Positions 1 to 7,545 of a DNA stretch of 64,000 nt are shown piece by piece. Positions within the stretch are counted from its first letter, which is position 1. Each line of letters starts with the position of its first letter. The stretch is from Streptomyces sp. P9-A2 (GTDB lineage: Bacteria; Actinomycetota; Actinomycetes; Streptomycetales; Streptomycetaceae). The stretch is taken from contig NZ_JAZIFX010000001.1 of assembly GCF_036634175.1 (NCBI RefSeq), positions 7,316,001-7,380,000 of the forward strand, written 5' to 3'. The notes beneath the pieces were generated by a model. It was not told where the DNA came from. It worked only from the letters and a program-made list of their open reading frames with translations, and did no database searches. The translations under genes were made by a program, and so were the position numbers.

Positions 1-177
1 AAGCCTTTCTTCTCGCCCAGGTACAGCGGCGCGACATCGACGATCGGGATGAGTCCCACCTTCACCTCGGTGGTGCCGCCGGACGAGGCGTTCGCATCAG
101 AGGCGCCACCCCCGTCGGACGAGCTGCACGCGGTCGCGGTGACCAGGACGGAAGCGGCCGTGAGACGGCGACGACAT
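1..177 (-). pseudogene. 5' fragment of an ABC transporter substrate-binding lipoprotein gene
   Basis: Reading leftward, the reverse strand encodes an arginine-rich n-region, a hydrophobic stretch, and a lipobox-like VTATAC followed by serines, aspartate and glycines. It then enters a start typical of periplasmic-binding proteins (TTEVKVGLIPIVDVAPLYLG). That is the mature N-terminus of NMT1/SsuA-like solute-binding lipoproteins, which capture substrate outside the membrane for an ABC importer. The reading frame runs off the window at base 1. No start codon is visible, because around 165-178 the sequence becomes IclR coding sequence on the opposite strand, so the translation start and promoter look deleted. 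Whether the rest of the gene is intact cannot be seen. Confidence 0.6.
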
Positions 178-406
178 CGGCTACGTGGCCCACGTCCCGA
201 CCCGGCGCATCATGAGCGCGGCCATCACGGTGGGCACACGCTTCCCCGCCCACGTCACCTCGGTCGGCCGGGTCATGCTCGCGGATCTGCCGGACGACGG
301 GATCGACGCCTGGCTCGACCGCGCCGACCTGCGGCCGAACACCTCCCAGACCCTCACCTCGCCGCGCGCCCTGCGTGCCGAACTGGTCCGGGTCCGCCGC
401 CAGGGG
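178..406 (+). pseudogene. IclR-family regulator, middle fragment (5' end lost, split by insertion)
   Basis: The plus strand reads DDIGYVAHVPTRRIM, then AITVGTRFPAHVTSVGRVML and a leucine-rich helix ending in VRRQG. This is the first half of the IclR effector-binding domain, where small aromatic or carboxylic effectors normally bind. The N-terminal winged helix is missing: upstream sequence is instead the opposite-strand lipoprotein gene. After the codon for G at 404-406 the frame enters the inserted element, and the domain resumes at 2245. The regulator can therefore neither bind DNA nor fold as a whole protein. Confidence 0.75.
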
Positions 407-2244
407 TTGGCCACTGCTGGGATTTGACTGAGCACGAGTGTGTTCTGGCGTGTGCGAGTGAGCGCTGGGGTGCGGTCGTGGGTGGGTGTCGCTCTGTCTG
501 GAGAGGGGAATGGGGGTTTGCCTGGCGAACGCGTGACCTTGGCGGGTGGTGCTCGTTGGGTGGAGTGAGCGGGTTTTCGGGGCTGGACTTGAGGGGCGGG
601 GGCGCGGGGATGGATGGTCTGCGGGAGTTGGCGGCGCCGTTTGTGGTGCCCGGCCCGTCGGGGGTGGCCATCCGTACCTGGCTCAAGCAGCTGACGGCCG
701 CCGATGAGGAGGTGCTGCGGCGGGTGGGCGCGCATCTGGGCGCACTGGCTTCCGGCGACCTCAAGGCGCGCTGCCACGACGGCCTGGAGCACGACGCGAA
801 GGCCTGGGCCGCGCGCAAGCGGGAGCTGACGCCGTTGTCGTCGGCCCGCTGGGCGGGCGCGATCACGAAGGCGACGCATGAGCAGTGGGCGCTGGCCCGC
901 CGCTGCGCGCTCGCCCATATCCAGAGCCTGCAGGCGGGGGTGCGCACCCTGCGGCACCGGCTGGCACTGCCACTCGGTGCGAAGGGTTCGAAGAGGGCCC
1001 CGGGTGGATATCGCAGTCGGCGGGAGTGGCATGCCAAGGCCCGCCGACTGCAGGTGCTGGAGGACCGGCTGGCACGGGAACGCACCGCCTGGGAAGCCGG
1101 AACCGTGCACGTGGTGCGGGGCGGTAAACGCCTGGCCCGGATGCGGCACCAGCTGCCCGCCGCACGGCTCACCGAGCTCCAGTGGCGTGCACGCTGGGAA
1201 GCAGGACGGTGGTTTCTGCGGGCGGACGGGGAGAGCGGGAAGCGGTACGGCAACGAGACGATCCGCATCAGCCCGGACGGTGAGGTCAGCCTCAAGCTCC
1301 CTGTCCCACTGTCGGTGCTGGCGAACGCTCCGCACGGCCGGTACGTGCTCACCGGCCGGATCCGGTTCGCGCACCGGGGGTCGGAGTGGGCCGACCGGGT
1401 GGCGGGGAACCGGGCCGTCGCCTACCGCATTCACCACGACGTGGCCCGGGGCCGCTGGTATGTGACGGCCTCCTGGCAGCTCCCCGTGTCGCGGACGGTT
1501 CCCCTGGCGGCGGCGCTCGGGCACGGGGTGATCGGGGTCGACATGAATGCCGACCACCTGGCCGCCTGGCGCCTGGACGTGCACGGCAACCCGATCGGCA
1601 CCCCGCGCCGCTTCTGCTACGACCTGACCGGCACCGCCGACCACCGGGACGCCCAGCTCCGCCACGCCCTGACCCGGCTGCTGCACTGGGCTAGGGCCTG
1701 CGGGGTGCGGGCGATCGCGGTGGAGGACCTGGACTTCACCGCGGAGAAGACCCGCGAGAAACACGGCCGCAGGAAGCGGTTTCGGCGGCTGGTCTCCGGC
1801 CTGCCCACCGGCCGGCTCCGCGCCCGGCTCGTCTCGATGGCCGGCCAGACGGGGATCGCGGTCGTCGCCGTGGACCCGGCCTACACCTCGAAGTGGGGCG
1901 CCCAGCACTGGCAGAAACCGCTGACCGGCACCACCCGCAAGACCACCCGGCACGATGCGGCGAGCATCGCGATCGGGCGACGCGCCCAGGGGTATTCGAT
2001 CCGGCGTCGGACGACACCGCCCCGCACCCACCGGAGCGATGGATGCGGGCATCGGATCGTCCAGGCCGGAGGGGATGCCCCCGGGCGTGAGGGACCCCGC
2101 CGCCGCCTTCCCGGACCACGGACACGATCCGTGCCGCCGGACGCGGAGCGAACGCGGGCGACCAGGACACCCAACACCGTTCGGGGTGTCCGCGGTGAGC
2201 GGGAATGGGTCCCAGACTCCCTCCTGCTCACTGACTAGGAACGG
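407..2244 (+). mobile_element. TnpB-bearing insertion (IS605/IS607-like, no tnpA) inside the IclR gene
   Basis: Joining the IclR fragments (VRRQG ending at 406 and YALVDQELEEGLRS from 2245) restores a continuous family sequence. That places about 1,838 bp of foreign DNA between them. No target-site duplication or terminal inverted repeat is visible, which fits IS200/IS605 or IS607 transposition; the shared bases GGT at the borders leave an ambiguity of a few bases. The element carries one large gene encoding a TnpB-like protein and no recognisable Y1 or serine transposase, so it would have to move in trans or is now fixed. About 200 bp of non-coding sequence precedes the gene. Confidence 0.7.
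610..2238 (+). CDS. TnpB-like RuvC nuclease lacking the zinc ribbon
   Basis: The protein has 542 residues from the ATG at 610; the frame is open much further upstream, but that part reads through IclR and lipoprotein DNA. The C-terminal half has the three RuvC motifs of TnpB: GVDMN with Asp near 311, VEDLDF with Glu near 372, and RHDAASIA with Asp near 449. TnpB proteins are RNA-guided DNA nucleases of IS200/IS605-type elements. Between motifs II and III, where TnpB normally has two CxxC pairs, this protein has AYTSKWGAQHW and no cysteines. The basic N-terminal half is long, and a roughly 80-residue Arg/Pro-rich tail follows motif III. This resembles the longer TnpB-related proteins common in Streptomyces. 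The catalytic residues look intact; nuclease activity is not proven. Confidence 0.8.
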   Translation: MDGLRELAAPFVVPGPSGVAIRTWLKQLTAADEEVLRRVGAHLGALASGDLKARCHDGLEHDAKAWAARKRELTPLSSARWAGAITKATHEQWALARRCALAHIQSLQAGVRTLRHRLALPLGAKGSKRAPGGYRSRREWHAKARRLQVLEDRLARERTAWEAGTVHVVRGGKRLARMRHQLPAARLTELQWRARWEAGRWFLRADGESGKRYGNETIRISPDGEVSLKLPVPLSVLANAPHGRYVLTGRIRFAHRGSEWADRVAGNRAVAYRIHHDVARGRWYVTASWQLPVSRTVPLAAALGHGVIGVDMNADHLAAWRLDVHGNPIGTPRRFCYDLTGTADHRDAQLRHALTRLLHWARACGVRAIAVEDLDFTAEKTREKHGRRKRFRRLVSGLPTGRLRARLVSMAGQTGIAVVAVDPAYTSKWGAQHWQKPLTGTTRKTTRHDAASIAIGRRAQGYSIRRRTTPPRTHRSDGCGHRIVQAGGDAPGREGPRRRLPGPRTRSVPPDAERTRATRTPNTVRGVRGEREWVPDSLLLTD

Positions 2245-2520
2245 TACGCACTGGTCGACCAGGAACTCGAGGAGGGCCTGCGGTCGGTCGCCGCACCGGT
2301 GAGGGACCGGGAGGGCACGGTGGTGGCCGGCGTGAACATCGCGGTGCACGCCGGCCGCAACTCCATGGAGTCCGTCCGCCGGGACCTGCTGCCGCACCTG
2401 CTGGCGACCGTCGCGCGGATCGAGGCGGACCTGTGGATCACCGGCCCGGCCCGGGCCGTCTCCCACGGAAACGGAAACGGGGCCGCAGCCGGACCGAGCG
2501 CTCCGCGTGGGCCGGGGTGA
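2245..2520 (+). pseudogene. IclR-family regulator, C-terminal fragment
   Basis: The sequence reads YALVDQELEEGLRSVAAPV, then VVAGVNIAVHAGR and a closing helix LLPHLLATVARIEADLW. This is the last half of the IclR effector domain and continues the fragment ending at 406. It is followed by a short low-complexity tail and a TGA at 2518-2520. It has no ribosome-binding site or start of its own and is the severed 3' end of the gene. Known IclR proteins with this ELEEGLRS motif often control aromatic catabolism genes, but what this one controlled cannot be told from the remnant. Confidence 0.75.
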
Positions 2521-2701
2521 TGCGAAGTGGGAACGTCTCGGAGAGGGACGGGTGAACGGTCACGCACCACGCGTGGAGGGCCTTGAACCGCGCGTGCACG
2601 CCTTGAAGCACGGGTGGACCGCCGTTGGCCCTCGACCTGCCGGAAGGGCCGGTGCGTCCTAGGGTGGACAGCACTGCGCTGCACAGCGACCGGGAGTTCT
2701 C

Positions 2702-3127
2702 ATGCGTCTGCCCATCGAGCTCAGGCACGTGGCACCCCGTCTGGCCATGGGGGCGTTCATCCTCAGCTCCGGACTGTCCAAGCGGGTCGTCGACGAGGAG
2801 ACGGCCGCCCAGTTGCACGGGATGGCCAAGAACACGTATCCGTTCCTCGGGAGAGTACCGACGGCCACCTTCGCCCGGCTGCTCTCCGCCGGGGAGATCA
2901 CGCTGGGCTCCGCCCTGCTGCTGCCCGTCGTCCCCACGGTCGTGGCCGGTGCAGGGCTGGCCGCGTTCTCGTCGGCGCTGCTGGGGCTGTACCTGCGTAC
3001 GCCGGGGATGCGTGAGGAAGGCAGCCTGCGGCCGACCCAGCAGGGCACTCCGTTGGCCAAGGACGTCTGGATGCTCGGGGTCGGGATCGGGTTCGTCGTC
3101 GACGAGATGACGCGTGGCAGGCGGTGA
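2702..3127 (+). CDS. DoxX-like small membrane protein
   Basis: This is a 141-residue protein with an ATG start preceded by GGGAG. Hydrophobic segments lie near residues 10-25 (LAMGAFILSSGLSK), 55-75 (LLSAGEITLGSALLLP), 78-100 and 120-135, giving about four membrane spans. This matches the DoxX/DoxD-like small membrane family, whose members are often found near redox genes but whose biochemical role is mostly undefined. It is monocistronic: the broken IclR gene lies upstream and a strong hairpin follows the stop. The assignment rests on topology and the alanine-, glycine- and leucine-rich pattern rather than on a catalytic motif. Confidence 0.75.
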   Translation: MRLPIELRHVAPRLAMGAFILSSGLSKRVVDEETAAQLHGMAKNTYPFLGRVPTATFARLLSAGEITLGSALLLPVVPTVVAGAGLAAFSSALLGLYLRTPGMREEGSLRPTQQGTPLAKDVWMLGVGIGFVVDEMTRGRR

Positions 3128-3157
3128 GCGAGCTTGCAGGCCGACCGAGTTCGCCGG

Positions 3158-3199
3158 CCGACCGGCTCGCGCCCCGAAGCCGCGGCGCGAGCCGGTCGG
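3158..3199. terminator. Bidirectional hairpin terminator
   Basis: A perfect 16-bp stem (3158-3173 pairing with 3184-3199) encloses a 10-base loop. It lies between the convergent DoxX-like gene and the hemerythrin-like gene, where a shared factor-independent terminator would be expected. There is no U-tract, as is usual in Streptomyces. Confidence 0.85.
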
Positions 3200-3212
3200 T
3201 CAGGGAGGGTGG

Positions 3213-4022
3213 TCACGTCCAGGGCTGGTGGTGCGGTCGGCCGATGAGGATCTGCCACTTGGCGGGCCCCTGTTCCACGTAGTCCCAGGTGTACGCGCCC
3301 GGGTGGGCGGCCTCGAACTGCTTGTGCAGCGGCTTGGGATCGTGATTGTTGACAAGGGTGAACGTCCCGCCCGGGGTGAGGCGGGCGTACCGGGCGAAGA
3401 CGAGCGGGTGCCGCTGCTCGCGGGGGATCGGGCGTACGTCGATGACGGCGGACGTGTCGAGGCTGCCGCCTCGCAGGAGCGTCTCGTAGTCGGCGACGAG
3501 GGGCGGAAGCACGCCGCCGGGGAGCGCCGCGAGGACGGGCAGCAGGATGTCCTCCTCCACTGTCCGGTGGACGGACAGGACTGCCTCCACCCGCTGTGCG
3601 GCGGCCGCCGCGGAAGCACTGTCTCCAGCGGCGTCAAGTGCGTCGATGTGCCGGTCGAGGGCGGACCTGGCGATGCTCAGGGCGCTCACCAGCAGCCGGG
3701 TCTCGGGCGCGTGCGCGGCGGCGGCGTGCAACGTCTCGGCCGACGCCGTGAGATGGCGGCGGATTTCGCCAACGACGCCCATGGTGGCGGTTGTTGCGGC
3801 GGATGCGGGGGTGGGGGAGGCGGTCGTGGCGCGGTCCGGCGCGCCTCCGGCGTCTCCTGTGCCGTCCCCTTCCCCACCTCCTGCCCCGGCCGTCGGTTGC
3901 GGTTCGACCAGCGGGGTGAGCAGGGCGTGCAGCCGTTCGTACTCCGTTCGGATCACGGCCCCTGCCCGGACCACGGGATCGGTCTGTGTCGACTGGATGA
4001 AGACGCCGGATGACTGTGTCAC
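3213..4022 (-). CDS. Hemerythrin-like / DUF2249 two-domain protein
   Basis: This 269-residue protein starts at GTG 4022 behind AAAGGAGG. The middle is an all-helical hemerythrin-like region, with His at HLTASAETLH, ALDRHIDAL and HRTVEEDILLPVL as possible diiron ligands. The C-terminal ~75 residues are a DUF2249 domain (IDVRPIPREQRHPLVF, then NNHDPKPLHKQFEA and a WQILIGR end). An Ala/Thr/Pro-rich linker joins the N-terminal helix to the core. DUF2249 and hemerythrin domains occur together in proteins linked to nitric oxide and low-oxygen responses. The gene is divergent from the ferredoxin and HTH genes and probably shares their control region. Binding of O2 or NO is inferred from the family only. 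Confidence 0.75.
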   Translation of the reverse strand: MTQSSGVFIQSTQTDPVVRAGAVIRTEYERLHALLTPLVEPQPTAGAGGGEGDGTGDAGGAPDRATTASPTPASAATTATMGVVGEIRRHLTASAETLHAAAAHAPETRLLVSALSIARSALDRHIDALDAAGDSASAAAAAQRVEAVLSVHRTVEEDILLPVLAALPGGVLPPLVADYETLLRGGSLDTSAVIDVRPIPREQRHPLVFARYARLTPGGTFTLVNNHDPKPLHKQFEAAHPGAYTWDYVEQGPAKWQILIGRPHHQPWT

Positions 4023-4060
4023 GAGCGTCCTCCTTTCGTGACGTCGCGAAGGCATCATTC

Positions 4061-4079
4061 TTACATGTAGGATTCGTAA
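4061..4079. promoter_or_regulatory. Candidate operator between hemerythrin and ferredoxin genes
   Basis: The AT-rich divergent intergenic region contains TTAC (4061-4064), eleven bases, then GTAA (4076-4079). A perfect 8-bp palindrome, TACATGTA, lies inside the left half. It is centred about 30 bp from the ferredoxin start and about 45 bp from the hemerythrin start. It is a plausible site for the neighbouring HTH regulator; that pairing is inferred from position only. Confidence 0.4.
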
Positions 4080-4100
4080 AAATTCGGAGAGGAGGACGCT

Positions 4101-4427
4101 GTGACCTACGTGATCGCCCAGCCCTGTGTGGACGTGAAGGACAAGGCGTGCGTCGACGAGTGCCCGGTCGACTGCATCTACGAGGGCCGGCGGTCCTTGT
4201 ACATCCACCCGGACGAATGTGTCGACTGCGGGGCCTGTGAACCGGTCTGCCCGGTCGAGGCGATCTTCTACGAGGAAGACACCCCGCCGCAGTGGCAGGA
4301 CTACTACAAGGCGAACGTCGAGTTCTTCGACGAACTGGGCTCGCCCGGCGGGGCCTCCAAGCTCGGGCTCATCGAGCACGATCACCCGCTGATCGCCGCC
4401 CTGCCGCCTCAGGAGGGGGCGAAGTGA
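4101..4427 (+). CDS. fdxA: Ferredoxin, FdxA-like 3Fe-4S/4Fe-4S
   Basis: This is a 108-residue protein with a GTG start behind GAGGAGG. The first cluster motif is atypical of a single 4Fe-4S site (CVDVKDKACVDECPVDC), and the second is a canonical C-x2-C-x2-C-x3-C-P set (CVDCGACEPVCPVEA). This is the classical seven-iron FdxA layout, with a C-terminal extension rich in acidic and aromatic residues (PPQWQDYYKANVEFFDEL). FdxA is a soluble low-potential electron carrier and is induced by nitrosative and hypoxic stress in mycobacteria. The stop codon overlaps the GTG of the next gene, so the two are probably translationally coupled. Confidence 0.9.
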   Translation: MTYVIAQPCVDVKDKACVDECPVDCIYEGRRSLYIHPDECVDCGACEPVCPVEAIFYEEDTPPQWQDYYKANVEFFDELGSPGGASKLGLIEHDHPLIAALPPQEGAK

Positions 4428-5119
4428 CCACCGTGAAGCGAGATGGCGGTGACGGCGGAAGTGATCCGGCGACCCCTCGCCGCCGTACCGTGCTCGATGT
4501 GCTGCGTGCCGCGGGCGGGCCGCTCGGGGTCAGCGAAGTGGCCGAACGGGTGGGGGTCCACGCCAACACGGCACGCTTTCACCTCGACTCGCTGGTGACG
4601 CGCGGGGCGGTGGAGCGGACGCTGGAGGCGTCGTCCGGGCCGGGGCGACCTCGTGCCGTCTACGCGCCCCGCCCAGGGATGGACCGAGGAGGGCGGCGCG
4701 AATACCGGCTGCTGGCCCGGATGTTGCTCAGCCGGCTCGCGTCGACCGGATCCGGTGCCGAGACCGCCGCCGTCGAGGCGGGCCGGGCCTGGGGGCAGCA
4801 TCTGATCGAATCCGCCCCGCCCTTCCACACCGTGACCGACCGTGAAGCGGTCGACCGGCTGGTCGGACTCCTCGCCGATCTCGGCTTCGATCCGGTGACC
4901 ACCGAAGAACCCGGTGACGTGCCCGACCTCATCCGTCTGCGGCACTGCCCCTTCCTGGAACTCGCCGAGGAGTACCGGCAGATCGTCTGCCCGCTCCATC
5001 TGGGCATGATGAAAGGCGCGTTGGCCGAACTGCGCGCGCCCGTCGACGCCGGACGGCTCGAACCGTTCGCCGAACCCGACGTCTGCCACGCCCATCTCGT
5101 CCCTACGCGTGCCGCGTAG
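4424..5119 (+). CDS. HTH regulator with C-terminal cysteine cluster (SufR-like)
   Basis: This 231-residue protein starts at GTG 4424, which overlaps the ferredoxin stop as GTGA. Residues ~20-85 form a winged helix (RRTVLDVLRAAGGPLGVSEV, then VHANTARFHLDSLV) like ArsR/DeoR-type SufR proteins. The C-terminal half has cysteines in RLRHCPFLE, QIVCPLHLGM and DVCHAHL, the spacing seen in regulators that hold an Fe-S cluster near their C-terminus. Together with the ferredoxin and hemerythrin-like neighbours this suggests a redox- or NO-responsive repressor of the local genes. The cluster itself is inferred from cysteine spacing and is not demonstrated. Confidence 0.75.
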   Translation: MTTVKRDGGDGGSDPATPRRRTVLDVLRAAGGPLGVSEVAERVGVHANTARFHLDSLVTRGAVERTLEASSGPGRPRAVYAPRPGMDRGGRREYRLLARMLLSRLASTGSGAETAAVEAGRAWGQHLIESAPPFHTVTDREAVDRLVGLLADLGFDPVTTEEPGDVPDLIRLRHCPFLELAEEYRQIVCPLHLGMMKGALAELRAPVDAGRLEPFAEPDVCHAHLVPTRAA

Positions 5120-5137
5120 GAGAAGGGCAGTCCAGCA

Positions 5138-5650
5138 GTGGACTCCGTATCGGCCGCCCTGGCAGGCGCGGCCGTCGTCCGGCTCGGCACGGTGCTGGTG
5201 ATGTCCCTCCCAGGGACGCCGCTGAAGTCCCGGGCGCCGGGTGCGGCCCTCCCCCTCGGCATCGGCCGCGTCGCCTTCCGGGCGCCCTACCTCGTCGAGA
5301 CCATCATCGCGGCAACTTCCCTTTTTACCGTGGCAGTTGACGGGACAAGCGCCCCGGTGGTCATGCTCGCCGCCGTGGTGGCCGTGGTGGCCGTGGTGGC
5401 CGTGGTGGCCGTGGTGGTCGTGGTGGTCGTGGTGGCCGTGGTGGCCGTGGTGCCGGCAGGCCGACCCGGTGTGATCCGGCCCCGGCTCAACCGACGCTCC
5501 GACCGTGCACCCGCCGGTCAGCAACCGCCCCGCTCCCACGCCCACTGGTACTACGTGGCGTTCGAGGCCATCATGACGGTCTCGCTCCTGATCCCCGGCA
5601 TCCTGCTCCTGGGCATCCTGATCCCCGGCATCCTGCTTCTCGCAGCCTGA
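5138..5650 (+). CDS. Small hydrophobic protein with a Val/Ala repeat
   Basis: The gene encodes 170 residues from GTG 5138, 18 bases after the regulator stop, with GAGAAGGG upstream. The protein has three or more hydrophobic segments. The second is built from a 9-bp repeat encoding VVA/VVV triplets, and the last is a duplicated GILLLG/IPGILLL helix. No family is recognised. Codon bias is good at the start but weaker around 5310-5345, so part of the frame may be under relaxed selection. The opposite strand reads His-His-Gly repeats across the same tract and is judged a shadow. Position suggests co-transcription with the redox genes before it and the oxidase gene after it. Confidence 0.5.
   Translation: MDSVSAALAGAAVVRLGTVLVMSLPGTPLKSRAPGAALPLGIGRVAFRAPYLVETIIAATSLFTVAVDGTSAPVVMLAAVVAVVAVVAVVAVVVVVVVVAVVAVVPAGRPGVIRPRLNRRSDRAPAGQQPPRSHAHWYYVAFEAIMTVSLLIPGILLLGILIPGILLLAA
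5372..5452 (+). repeat. 9-bp microsatellite, nine units
   Basis: Nine consecutive copies of GYCGTGGTG lie in frame (units 6 and 7 have GTC, the others GCC). Because the unit is a multiple of three, loss or gain would change protein length without shifting the frame. Confidence 0.95.
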
Positions 5651-5771
5651 GTTCCACTCCGTGGGCTCCAGCCCATGAGTTTCATCCCCTGCGTTCCAGC
5701 CACCGAGCTCCATCCCTGAGCCGCCGACGCCACGCCGGCCGCCGGGCTTCCCGTGACCTCAGGAGGTCGCA

Positions 5772-7490
5772 GTGACAACTACGGGCAGTACCGGAACCAC
5801 CGTCACCACCGCATGGCGTCCACCCGGGAGCCGAAACCGCGGAGGGAAAGTGGTGGCGTGGCTGACCACGACCGACCACAAGAAGATCGGCTCGCTGTAC
5901 CTCGTCACGTCCTTCGTGTTCTTCATCGTCGGCGGCGTGATGGCGCTCCTGATGCGCGCCGAACTGGCCCGTCCCGGCCTGCAGATCGTGTCGAGCGAGC
6001 AGTTCAACCAGGCGTTCACCATGCACGGCACGATCATGCTCCTGATGTTCGCGACACCGCTGTTCGCCGGCTTCGCCAACTGGATCATGCCGCTGCAGAT
6101 AGGTGCCCCCGATGTCGCCTTCCCCCGGCTGAACATGCTGGCCTACTGGCTCTACCTGTTCGGCTCGCTGATCGCGGTGGCCGGTTTCCTCACCCCGGAC
6201 GGAGCCGCCGACTTCGGCTGGTTCGCCTACGCACCACTGTCGGACGCGGTGCACTCCCCGGGCATCGGCGGCGACATGTGGATCATGGGTCTGGCGCTCT
6301 CCGGCTTCGGCACCATCCTCGGCTCGGTCAACTTCATCACCACGATCATCTGCATGCGCGCCCCGGGCATGACGATGTTCCGCATGCCGATCTTCACCTG
6401 GAACGTGCTGCTCACCGGGGTTCTGGTGCTGCTCGCGTTTCCGGTGCTCGCGGCGGCCCTGCTGGCCCTGGAGGCGGACCGCAAGTTCGGCGCGCACGTC
6501 TTCGACGCGGCCAACGGCGGGGCACTGCTGTGGCAGCACCTGTTCTGGTTCTTCGGTCACCCGGAGGTGTACATCATCGCGCTGCCGTTCTTCGGCATCG
6601 TCAGTGAGGTCATCCCGGTCTTCAGTCGCAAGCCGATGTTCGGCTACATGGGCCTGATCGGCGCCACCATCACGATCGCCGGTCTCTCGGTGACGGTGTG
6701 GGCGCACCACATGTTCGCCACCGGTGGCGTCCTGCTGCCGTTCTTCTCCTTCATGTCCCTCCTGATCGCGATCCCGACCGGGGTGAAGTTCTTCAACTGG
6801 ATCGGCACGATGTGGAAGGGCAGCCTGTCGTTCGAGACGCCCATGCTCTGGGCCATGGGCTTCCTCGTCACGTTCCTCTTCGGTGGTCTGACCGGTGTCA
6901 TCCTGGCCTCGCCACCGATGAACTTCCACGTCACTGACTCGTACTTCGTGGTGGCGCACTTCCACTACGTGGTGTTCGGCACCGTCGTCTTCGCCATGTT
7001 CTCCGGATTCCACTTCTGGTGGCCGAAGTTCACCGGCAGGATGCTCGACGAACGGCTCGGCAAGATCACCTTCTGGACGTTGTTCACCGGCTTCCACGGC
7101 ACCTTCCTCATCCAGCACTGGCTGGGCGCCGAGGGCATGCCCCGCCGTTACGCGGACTACCTGGCGGCCGACGGCTTCACCGCGCTGAACACCGTCTCCA
7201 CGATTGCCTCGTTCCTGCTCGGCATGTCCGTGCTGCCGTTCCTCTACAACGTCTGGAAGACCGCCAAGTACGGAGAGAAGGTCGGCGTCGACGACCCGTG
7301 GGGGTACGGCCGTTCGCTGGAGTGGGCGACGTCCTGTCCGCCGCCGCGGCACAACTTCATCGCCCTGCCGCGGATCCGCTCCGAGTCCCCGGCCTTCGAC
7401 CTGCACCACCCGGACATCCTCGCGATCGAGCGGGGACAGGGAGACGCGCGGGCGCAGGGGCCGGAGGTGGAGCGCGGGAGGGAAAGCTGA
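5772..7490 (+). CDS. ctaD: Cytochrome c oxidase subunit I
   Basis: This 572-residue protein starts at GTG 5772 behind AGGAGG. It has twelve predicted membrane helices and the full set of heme-copper ligands: MHGTIML for low-spin heme, [10 protein letters not shown] with the His-Tyr pair at Cu[11 protein letters not shown] for the remaining CuB histidines, and [10 protein letters not shown] for the heme ligands. It would be the catalytic subunit of an aa3-type terminal oxidase reducing O2 to water in the membrane. No subunit II, III or cytochrome c gene lies beside it, so it is probably a paralogue of the main ctaD that uses shared partner subunits. Its placement after a ferredoxin and a Cys-rich regulator suggests condition-dependent expression. 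Confidence 0.93.
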   Translation: MTTTGSTGTTVTTAWRPPGSRNRGGKVVAWLTTTDHKKIGSLYLVTSFVFFIVGGVMALLMRAELARPGLQIVSSEQFNQAFTMHGTIMLLMFATPLFAGFANWIMPLQIGAPDVAFPRLNMLAYWLYLFGSLIAVAGFLTPDGAADFGWFAYAPLSDAVHSPGIGGDMWIMGLALSGFGTILGSVNFITTIICMRAPGMTMFRMPIFTWNVLLTGVLVLLAFPVLAAALLALEADRKFGAHVFDAANGGALLWQHLFWFFGHPEVYIIALPFFGIVSEVIPVFSRKPMFGYMGLIGATITIAGLSVTVWAHHMFATGGVLLPFFSFMSLLIAIPTGVKFFNWIGTMWKGSLSFETPMLWAMGFLVTFLFGGLTGVILASPPMNFHVTDSYFVVAHFHYVVFGTVVFAMFSGFHFWWPKFTGRMLDERLGKITFWTLFTGFHGTFLIQHWLGAEGMPRRYADYLAADGFTALNTVSTIASFLLGMSVLPFLYNVWKTAKYGEKVGVDDPWGYGRSLEWATSCPPPRHNFIALPRIRSESPAFDLHHPDILAIERGQGDARAQGPEVERGRES

Positions 7491-7545
7491 GGCGGCCCGA
7501 CGGCCGGCTCCGCCTTCCAGGTGCGTCGTCAACGGGCGTCCGGGC

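Noticed and set aside
49..609. Long upstream extension of the 610-2238 frame
   Set aside because: It translates lipoprotein and IclR DNA in wrong frames; family similarity and a plausible start begin at 610.
4409..5713. Minus-strand frame with His-His-Gly-rich repeats
   Set aside because: It lies antisense to the HTH regulator gene and owes its repeats to the 9-bp microsatellite; no start signal or conserved part.
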